NCBI GenBank assembly: GCA_002309425.1
Contig: DBXD01000079.1
Coordinates: 1 to 15,720 of the forward strand
Source of the DNA: Cyanobacteria bacterium UBA1221
GTDB lineage: Bacteria; Cyanobacteriota; Vampirovibrionia; Gastranaerophilales; Gastranaerophilaceae
Length of the DNA stretch: 15,720 nucleotides
Direction: 5' to 3'
The stretch's first letter is position 1. Every line of letters starts with the position of its first letter. Under the pieces are notes generated by a model that saw nothing but the letters and a program-made list of their open reading frames with translations, had not been told where the DNA came from and made no database searches. The translations under genes and the position numbers were made by a program. This document shows, in pieces, positions 11,796 to 15,720 of the stretch.

Positions 11796-12020
11796 ATGAC
11801 AGGTCTAGAAAAATATGAAAGTTTTTGTTCAAATGTAAAAAAGATAATGCGGGAAAATAAGATTTCTCAAAAACAAATGGCAGATTGTCTTGGCTTAAGT
11901 ATAAGCAACTTTACAAGCAAATTAAATTGTACTTATGCAAAGTTTAATCTTGAAGAAGCAATATTGATTTCTAAGCAGTTGGCAGAAAGTATTGATGATT
12001 TAATAAGCGGGGATTTATGA
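11796..12020 (+). CDS. Small HTH (XRE-like) regulator
   Basis: 74 residues. The helix-turn-helix is at about 23-44 (ISQKQMADCLGLSISNFTSK), followed by a short helical end (AILISKQLAESIDDLI). No second domain is present. It ends in ATGA overlapping the next gene by four bases. It is the second small HTH protein in this stretch, distinct in sequence from the one at 7487. It probably acts as a dimeric repressor; its target is unknown. Confidence 0.8.
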   Translation: MTGLEKYESFCSNVKKIMRENKISQKQMADCLGLSISNFTSKLNCTYAKFNLEEAILISKQLAESIDDLISGDL

Positions 12021-12364
12021 CAGGTATACAGATAGAGCAAAGGGAAGAAGCATTGCAAAGGGCGGGCGGTTGTATCTGTCAAGCCTGCGGAAAGCCTTTT
12101 GTTGCGGGGCAGTATGCGCATAAAATTGCAAATAAAAAACTATGGCGGGAAAAATATGGTTCTTGGGTTATAGACCATACTTTGAACGGGGAATATGTTT
12201 GCAGTTTGTCTTGTAATGCTTCGGTTGATGTCGGGTCCAGCTATGGCAATCATTTGGAAGTTATTGCGGACATTCTGTTTTATGAATATGAAAAAACGTG
12301 GGGTGCGATGGGGTTAAATAAGCTTTCAGAAAAGATATTAAAGGAGTATGAAAAATATAAATAG
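12017..12364 (+). CDS. HNH-like zinc-binding phage protein
   Basis: 115 residues. A zinc pair CxxC lies at 21/24 (CQACGKPFVAGQYAH), His35 follows, then WVIDHTLNGEYVCSLSCN gives Asp53-His54, Cys62/Cys66 and Asn67. The spacing matches degenerate HNH proteins common in phages, with AH-(about 19 residues)-DH-CxxxCN. The usual catalytic His is probably His54. A structure-specific or nicking nuclease is likely, perhaps for recombination intermediates, given the upstream genes. The tail is helical and charged. Loss of catalysis cannot be excluded. Confidence 0.7.
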   Translation: MTGIQIEQREEALQRAGGCICQACGKPFVAGQYAHKIANKKLWREKYGSWVIDHTLNGEYVCSLSCNASVDVGSSYGNHLEVIADILFYEYEKTWGAMGLNKLSEKILKEYEKYK

Positions 12365-12365
12365 A

Positions 12366-12394
12366 TTTACTTTCAATACTGTTTGTGTTATAAT
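12366..12394 (+). promoter_or_regulatory. Promoter of leader RNA 2 and the HNH gene
   Basis: TTTACT at 12366-12371, 17-nt spacer ending TTTGTGT, perfect TATAAT at 12389-12394 with extended -10 TG. The start near 12401 coincides with the first bases of the leader hairpin. Confidence 0.78.
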
Positions 12395-12400
12395 GTTCAT

Positions 12401-12515
12401 AGACAGTTGAAAGAAATTCGTTCCTTCTTTGAACTGTTTACAGTTTAAGCCCTTGCGGTGTTTCTGCGGAACGAACTCGAAAGAGTGCGGGAACATCACA
12501 GGGGCATTTTTTTTT
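12401..12515 (+). ncRNA. Structured leader RNA 2 before the HNH gene
   Basis: H1: CAGTTGAAAGAA 12404-12415 pairs with TTCTTTGAACTG 12425-12436 (eleven pairs, one G-G mismatch) with loop ATTCGTTCC. Outer stem: 12449-12467 pairs with 12487-12505 (18 of 19, several G-U), followed by A and nine T at 12507-12515. Inside it, GGAACGAA 12468-12475 is complementary to the H1 loop (eight pairs), and ACTCGAAAGAGT forms a GAAA-capped mini-hairpin. The plan (hairpin loop pairing into the loop of a terminator stem) matches leaders 1 and 3, but the second pseudoknot of those two is absent. The HNH ribosome site follows directly. Confidence 0.65.
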
Positions 12516-12531
12516 AAGGTGGTAAACAGTT

Positions 12532-13062
12532 ATGAGATTTAAAACAGAAGATTGCATTGGGAAAAAGTTTAATAGGTTGTTGGTGCTAAAAATTGCATAT
12601 AAAAAAAATAATAGCCCATACGTTTTATGCAGATGTGATTGCGGTAAAGAGAAGGTAATAAAATTATATCCGATAACATCGAATGTTATAAAATCCTGCG
12701 GTTGTTATAACAGGGAATTAGCAATAGCATTAGGGAAAAATACATATAAACATAATATGTCAAAAACCCGATTGTATAAAATTTGGATAAAAATGAAAGA
12801 ACGTTGCTATTATAAAAAAGACGTTAGAAAGTATGCGTATTATGGGGGTCGTGGAATTACCGTTTGTGATGAATGGAAAAATGATTTTGTTACATTTAAA
12901 GAATGGGCTTTAAAAAATGGGTATCAAGATAATTTAAGCATTGATAGAATTGATGTAAACGGAAATTATGAACCTTCTAATTGCAGGTGGATAACAATGG
13001 CGGAACAACAAAGAAATAGGCGAAATAATAAAATAAGAAGGGCTTGTGAAACTTGCGGATAA
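12532..13062 (+). CDS. HNH endonuclease with N-terminal zinc ribbon (homing-type)
   Basis: 176 residues. The N-terminal ribbon has Cys35/Cys37 (CRCDCGKEKV) and Cys56/Cys58 (SCGCYNRE). The middle YKIWIKMKERCYYKK and YYGGRGITVCDEWKN, then LSIDRIDVNGNYEPSNCRWI and EQQRNRRNN, form the well-known phage HNH domain of free-standing mobile endonucleases. The Asp-Arg-Ile-Asp and Asn-Cys-Arg-Trp blocks hold the active-site region. It has its own promoter and leader RNA, and a ribosome site of a different kind (AAGGTGG) from its neighbours, plus AT-richer codon use, all consistent with a mobile insertion between the HNH-like and MazG genes. Nicking of cognate phage DNA is the expected activity. Confidence 0.85.
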   Translation: MRFKTEDCIGKKFNRLLVLKIAYKKNNSPYVLCRCDCGKEKVIKLYPITSNVIKSCGCYNRELAIALGKNTYKHNMSKTRLYKIWIKMKERCYYKKDVRKYAYYGGRGITVCDEWKNDFVTFKEWALKNGYQDNLSIDRIDVNGNYEPSNCRWITMAEQQRNRRNNKIRRACETCG

Positions 13063-13067
13063 AATAA

Positions 13068-13096
13068 TTGAGAAATACAAGAAATTGTGTTAAAAT
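13068..13096 (+). promoter_or_regulatory. Promoter of the MazG-like gene
   Basis: TTGAGA at 13068-13073, 17-nt spacer ending TTGTGT, TAAAAT at 13091-13096 with extended -10 TG. It begins six bases after the HNH stop codon and yields a short leader before CAAGGGGG. Confidence 0.72.
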
Positions 13097-13114
13097 AAAA
13101 TCAAGGGGGCAGAA

Positions 13115-13429
13115 ATGAATTTGAATGAAGCAAGCAAAAGGGCATTTGAAATTTCAAAGAAAAGAAAACAATATAAAGGCGATGGGGACGATACAATCAG
13201 AGCATTAAAACATTGCGCGGGTGAAGTTGTGGAAGCGGTGGATGCTTACGACAATTGGAGTATGTTAGACAATCCGCAGGGGCGAAAAGAAGAATTTGAA
13301 AATGAGCTTGCAGATGTTATAATTTGCATATTGTCTGTTAGCGGTTCTGAAGGAATCGACATCGAACAGGCAATTTCAAGAAAAATGCTTATAAACGAAG
13401 GAAGGGTAAAAAATGGTTTGTGTCAATAA
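13115..13429 (+). CDS. MazG-like nucleotide pyrophosphohydrolase
   Basis: 104 residues. The all-alpha NTP-PPase motif ExxE(12-28)ExxD is visible as Glu37-Glu40 (GEVVEAVDAY) and Glu64-Asp67 (ENELADVIICIL), which bind magnesium and the phosphate chain. The size is that of a single MazG domain. It would hydrolyse nucleoside triphosphates to monophosphate and pyrophosphate; phage versions may remove modified or unwanted dNTPs or lower the alarmone response. It has its own promoter. Its 3' end overlaps the next small gene by 17 bases. Confidence 0.82.
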   Translation: MNLNEASKRAFEISKKRKQYKGDGDDTIRALKHCAGEVVEAVDAYDNWSMLDNPQGRKEEFENELADVIICILSVSGSEGIDIEQAISRKMLINEGRVKNGLCQ

Positions 13430-13556
13430 ATGGAATTCGGGCAAATATGAAATTTGGGAAATGGGGGAAGATTACGTCATTCTTAAAAGAGAAAATGGCG
13501 AAACTTTCAAGATAACAAGAAAAGAGTTTAATTTTAATTACAGGGTGGAAAAATGA
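13413..13556 (+). CDS. Small hypothetical protein
   Basis: 47 residues from ATG 13413 (MVCVNKWNSGKYEIWEMGED), with AAGGAAGGG upstream inside the MazG gene. The pattern of short strands (YEIWEMG, YVILKRE, TFKITRKEF) suggests a small beta-barrel or SH3-like fold. It overlaps MazG at one end and the next gene (ATGA) at the other, indicating coupled translation. No family recognised. Confidence 0.65.
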   Translation: MVCVNKWNSGKYEIWEMGEDYVILKRENGETFKITRKEFNFNYRVEK

Positions 13557-13672
13557 GAATAATTTTAGGATTTATTTTATTTTTATTCGGCAGTTTATGG
13601 CTTTCAATAATTATTTCCGTAGGGGTAGGAACTGCATTGAGATTATGGGAGAAAAGAAAAGAAAACAGTTGA
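13553..13672 (+). CDS. Small single-pass membrane protein
   Basis: 39 residues from ATG 13553. Residues 2-25 are a membrane helix (RIILGFILFLFGSLWLSIII) and the end (LRLWEKRKENS) is charged. The ribosome site is AGGGTGG. Its stop codon lies within the -35 box of the promoter for leader RNA 3. Function unknown. Confidence 0.6.
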   Translation: MRIILGFILFLFGSLWLSIIISVGVGTALRLWEKRKENS

Positions 13673-13697
13673 AAAAATAAACAATCAGATGTATAGT
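13669..13697 (+). promoter_or_regulatory. Promoter of leader RNA 3
   Basis: TTGAAA at 13669-13674, 17-nt spacer, TATAGT at 13692-13697. The predicted start near 13704 is the first base of hairpin H1 of the structured RNA that follows, as for leader 1. Confidence 0.68.
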
Positions 13698-13703
13698 TCT
13701 TGT

Positions 13704-13842
13704 TGTGGGAAGTTATCACCCCCATAGACAGAATAAGCGAGATTAAAGAAGCCTTTTTGATAGGGATTGAAAAACACTTTTCGCTTGTGGTGTTTTCGGG
13801 GTGATAGCCGACAGTCCTTGTCAGAAAGGCTTTTTAATTTTT
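13704..13842 (+). ncRNA. Structured leader RNA 3 (same plan as leader 1, double pseudoknot)
   Basis: H1: TGTGGG 13704-13709 with CCCATA 13721-13726. Outer stem: 13746-13760 with 13821-13835 (15 pairs, two G-U), merging into TTTTTAATTTTT. Inside: H2, AAAACAC 13771-13777 with GTGTTTT 13790-13796, and H3, TCGG 13796-13799 with CCGA 13808-13811. Crossing pairs: the H1 loop TATCACC 13714-13720 (extendable to nine) with GGTGATA in the H3 loop up to 13806, and the linker TAAGCGA 13734-13740 with TCGCTTG in the H2 loop 13781-13787. Conserved with leader 1: GGGAAGT in H1, TTTCGG and CCGACAG at H3. Downstream is a small ORF at 13866 without a clear ribosome site, so this RNA may act by itself. Confidence 0.7.
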
Positions 13843-13865
13843 GACGGTAAGCAGAAATGTAGACG

Positions 13866-14018
13866 GTGGGAAAATTAAAACACAAAAAGTATTTACCACG
13901 GGAACTATTCAAAGATACAACACCTTGCGAAAGATGCGGTGTGAATAGCAATTATAACGAATTGAGAAAAGCATCAAAATCGGAGTACGTTATTACACCC
14001 GATTGCCCGATGCGGTGA
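13866..14018 (+). CDS. Small CxxC protein (GTG start, tentative)
   Basis: 50 residues if the GTG at 13866 is used; an in-frame TAG at 13860 excludes anything longer. It begins GKLKHKKYLPRELFKDTTPC and contains CERCG, a zinc-knuckle-like pair, then NELRKASKSEYVITPDCPMR. The composition looks protein-like, but there is no good Shine-Dalgarno and no ATG, unlike every neighbour. It is placed right after leader RNA 3. It may be a genuine small gene or the decayed end of one. No family recognised. Confidence 0.42.
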   Translation: MGKLKHKKYLPRELFKDTTPCERCGVNSNYNELRKASKSEYVITPDCPMR

Positions 14019-14167
14019 GAGCAACCGAAAAGGAATTGCGACAAAACCACAAAGAGCATAAAAGCAACTCTACACTTAATTGTGTAGGGGATTGCTATGC
14101 CCTTAACAGTTCAAGACCGAAAGGAATTAAGAGATTGAGAACACAAGAAAAGTGTGATAAGATATAG
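14015..14167 (+). CDS. Possible overlapping small ORF (low support)
   Basis: A 50-codon frame from GTG 14015, overlapping the preceding stop as GTGA, reading MRATEKELRQNHKEHKSNST and later NCVGDCYALN. No ribosome site is seen. It covers a strong hairpin and the next promoter, which argues for noncoding DNA. If real, it would be coupled to the 13866 ORF, or joined to it by a -1 frameshift, giving a second Cys pair. Confidence 0.2.
   Translation: MRATEKELRQNHKEHKSNSTLNCVGDCYALNSSRPKGIKRLRTQEKCDKI
14056..14100 (+). other. Long interrupted hairpin upstream of the methyltransferase
   Basis: Nested pairs: GCAT 14056-14059 with ATGC 14097-14100, AGCAA 14063-14067 with TTGCT 14092-14096, CTC with GGG, and TACAC 14071-14075 with GTGTA 14082-14086. 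Just downstream, CTTAA and TTAAG around 14102-14131 can enclose CC-GAAA-GG. No T-run follows, so it is not a terminator. It could be part of a longer folded RNA starting at 13704, or a protein-binding site. Confidence 0.5.
14135..14163 (+). promoter_or_regulatory. Promoter of the methyltransferase gene
   Basis: TTGAGA at 14135-14140, 17-nt spacer ending AGTGTGA, TAAGAT at 14158-14163 with extended -10 TG. The start near 14170 falls just before the CAGGGGG ribosome site, giving an almost leaderless but SD-bearing mRNA. Confidence 0.75.
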
Positions 14168-14182
14168 GAAACAGGGGGAAAG

Positions 14183-15535
14183 ATGAAAAACCTAGACAAG
14201 ATGATAGAGATAAAATGTGACTGTGATAAAGTTATAGACTTTCACGAATTGACAGAGTTTCAAGGCGGATTGAAAGAAAGGACACAGGCAGATTATGACA
14301 AGGCAAAGAAATCTATCTTAAAATATGGCTGGAGTTTTGTTTTATATTATTGGAATGACGGAAAAACAAAATGGATAATTGACGGACATAACAGTGTAAC
14401 TGTATTAAAACAGTTAGAAAAAGACGGTTATTTTATCCCGCCTATTCCTGCTATTGAAGTTTTCTGCAAAGACCGAAAGGAAGCAAAAGAAAAGTTATTA
14501 AGACTTAATTCTACATTTGGAAAACTCACAAAAGAAAGCGTATTGGAGTTCGCAGAAGATATTGATTTGAACTTTGACGAAATAGCACTTCCCGATACTG
14601 TAATTGATTTCACAGACCAAGGCGGGGAGATTGCAGAAACAGAAGAAACAAGCGGAGATAACGACATTCCAGAAGTAAAGAAACAGGCAATTTCAAAACT
14701 TGGTGAAATGTACGAATTGGGCAACTCTATTCTTTTATGCGGAAGTTCAACTAATGCGGAAGATGTAAACAGACTTTGTGCAGGAATACAGGCGGAATTG
14801 TTATTCACTTCCCCGCCATATTCTGATATGAGAACATATAACGGGGAAAAAGATTTAAGTGTTGATAACATTGTAAACTTTATAAGGACATATAGAGATT
14901 ATGCAAAATATATGTGCGTCAATTTGGGATTGCAGAGAAAAGAAGGTGCAATTTATCCATATTGGAACGAATACACAGATACTGCAAAAGATGTCGGCTT
15001 GAAAATGCTTGCTTGGAATGTTTGGAATAAAACTATGGCAGGAAGTATTGGAATGCAACAAGCGATGTTCCCGATTGAACACGAATGGATTTTTATTTAT
15101 GGCGAAAAAGCAAAAGACATAAATAGAACTGCAGAAAAGCGGGATAAAGAATCAATAGGAAAATCAAGAGTTTCAACATTGAGAAACGCAGACGGAACAA
15201 CAAGAAGAAGAATACAAAACTTTGACGATTCACAATTTAAGAAAATGGAAAGTGTATTTGAATGCTTGCCCGAATTATCTGCAATCCGTAGTGAACACCC
15301 TGCGGTATTTCCTGTTAAACTTCCAGAAGAATATATAAAGGCTATGACAAAAGAAAATGATTATGTTATAGAGCCTTTTGGCGGTAGTGGAACGACATTG
15401 ATTGCTTGTGAAAAAACAAATAGAAAATGTCGCATTATGGAATTAGACCCGATTTATTGTGATGTTATCCGCAGAAGATACACAAAATGGGCAAAGGAAA
15501 ATGGCAGACCGCTTTCAAGTGGTTGCCTTGAATAA
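14183..15535 (+). CDS. ParB-like domain fused to a DNA methyltransferase (N4/N6, beta class)
   Basis: 450 residues. Residues about 18-125 are a ParB/sulfiredoxin-like domain, with the Asp67-Gly68-His69 loop (WIIDGHNSVTVLKQLEKDG) and a following LLRLNSTFGK segment. Residues about 180-440 are an SAM-dependent DNA methyltransferase: catalytic motif IV is TSPPY at 209-213 and the SAM-binding motif I is EPFGGSGTT at 397-405. The order IV before I indicates the beta class; SPPY suggests cytosine-N4, though adenine-N6 cannot be excluded. A solitary methyltransferase without a nuclease partner suggests protection of phage DNA from host restriction, or marking for packaging, since the next gene starts the packaging region. 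It has its own promoter. Confidence 0.9.
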   Translation: MKNLDKMIEIKCDCDKVIDFHELTEFQGGLKERTQADYDKAKKSILKYGWSFVLYYWNDGKTKWIIDGHNSVTVLKQLEKDGYFIPPIPAIEVFCKDRKEAKEKLLRLNSTFGKLTKESVLEFAEDIDLNFDEIALPDTVIDFTDQGGEIAETEETSGDNDIPEVKKQAISKLGEMYELGNSILLCGSSTNAEDVNRLCAGIQAELLFTSPPYSDMRTYNGEKDLSVDNIVNFIRTYRDYAKYMCVNLGLQRKEGAIYPYWNEYTDTAKDVGLKMLAWNVWNKTMAGSIGMQQAMFPIEHEWIFIYGEKAKDINRTAEKRDKESIGKSRVSTLRNADGTTRRRIQNFDDSQFKKMESVFECLPELSAIRSEHPAVFPVKLPEEYIKAMTKENDYVIEPFGGSGTTLIACEKTNRKCRIMELDPIYCDVIRRRYTKWAKENGRPLSSGCLE

Positions 15536-15559
15536 AGGGGGTGTGCTAATGTGAAAACC

Positions 15560-15608
15560 GAAGGGCGGAAGTGTATTTGCAAGTTGGGACTTCCGTCTTT
15601 CTTTTTTT
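15560..15608 (+). terminator. Terminator after the methyltransferase, enclosed by an outer stem
   Basis: GAAGGGCGGAAGT 15560-15572 pairs with ACTTCCGTCTTTC 15589-15601 (thirteen pairs, two G-U) with seven T at 15602-15608. An outer pair, GTGTGCTAA 15541-15549 with TTGGCACGC 15610-15618 (nine pairs, two G-U), encloses the whole terminator including its T-run, so the two may compete or stack. Confidence 0.8.
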
Positions 15609-15654
15609 GTTGGCACGCTTTAGCAAGTGTTTTGCAAGTGAAAAGGTGGTAAAA

Positions 15655-15720
15655 ATGGCAGGTGGAAATCCTAGTAAATTAAAACCTTGCACACCAGAAA
15701 ACGCAAGGGAAAGACAATTA
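15655..15720 (+). CDS. Start of a phage packaging-region gene (3' partial)
   Basis: ATG 15655 follows AAGGTGG. The 22 visible residues begin MAGGNPSKLKPCTPENARER. This N-terminus (GNPxxLKP followed by a Ser/Thr-rich EAR region) is one I associate with small terminase-like or KGG-type phage proteins encoded just before the large terminase. Too little is present for a firm call. The position after the methyltransferase and a terminator suggests the beginning of the packaging and structural operon. Confidence 0.5.
   Translation, partial: MAGGNPSKLKPCTPENARERQL

Noticed and set aside
14091..14130. tRNA-like T-loop (GTTCAAGACC)
   Set aside because: No matching T-stem, anticodon arm or acceptor stem could be assembled around it.
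13680..14180. Group I intron suggested by AAGATATAGG near 14159 and folded RNA upstream
   Set aside because: The words are better explained as a -10 box with 17-nt spacing to TTGAGA; no P3/P7 pairing or interrupted exon was found.
14428..14871. 147-codon minus-strand frame
   Set aside because: It lies wholly antisense to the methyltransferase catalytic region and is Ser/Leu-rich without motifs.

Overview
The window is a stretch of a tailed-phage (siphovirus-type) genome or prophage. Every supported gene is on the + strand, packed with overlaps of a few bases, and the DNA is AT-rich with purine-rich coding strands. Host identity is inferred. The lysis cassette contains a spanin pair (inner-membrane coiled-coil protein plus overlapping lipoprotein), which implies a host with an outer membrane. 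Promoters are ordinary sigma70-type (TTGACA / 17 nt / TATAAT-like), and almost every gene has a strong Shine-Dalgarno of the form AAGGGGG. A low-GC diderm such as a spirochaete (Treponema-like) fits best, but no host gene is present to prove it.

Layout. Positions 1-2684: end of the tail region, a Gp37-like tail protein with a receptor-binding C-terminus and a tail-collar/fibre-like protein. 2698-4079: lysis module (XhlA-like protein, CHAP endolysin, holin, i-spanin, overlapping o-spanin). 4059-4537: control region with a perfect-consensus promoter reading into a terminator (possible small RNA), a C-rich stretch with no clear gene, then a second promoter and a folded, terminator-ended leader RNA. 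4538-6353: lambda O/P-style replication module, a winged-helix initiator carrying four iterons and an AT-rich tract inside its coding sequence, two small genes, and a DnaC-like helicase loader. 6416-12364: early recombination and regulation genes: Cas4/RecB-like nuclease, two SSB-type proteins, ERF annealase, NinB-like protein, two small HTH proteins, a ribbon-helix-helix protein, an HNH-like protein and many small unknowns. 12365-14167: accessory block with an HNH endonuclease behind its own promoter and leader RNA, a MazG-like pyrophosphohydrolase, two tiny genes, and another leader RNA in front of a small Cys-containing ORF. 14183-15535: a ParB-like/DNA methyltransferase fusion. 15655 to the end: start of a probable packaging-region gene.

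The main discovery candidate is a set of promoter-proximal RNAs at 4387-4520, 12401-12515 and 13704-13842. Each starts near a promoter -10 box, opens with a hairpin, and ends in a long terminator-like stem with a U-tract just upstream of a gene. The first and third share a more elaborate fold with two predicted pseudoknots, in which the pairing partners differ in sequence but stay complementary. The second shares only the loop-to-distal-segment pairing. I do not recognise this as a named RNA class. The second strong signal is the iteron origin inside the initiator gene, where repeats are conserved as DNA across two reading frames. All structure statements were made by eye and need computation.
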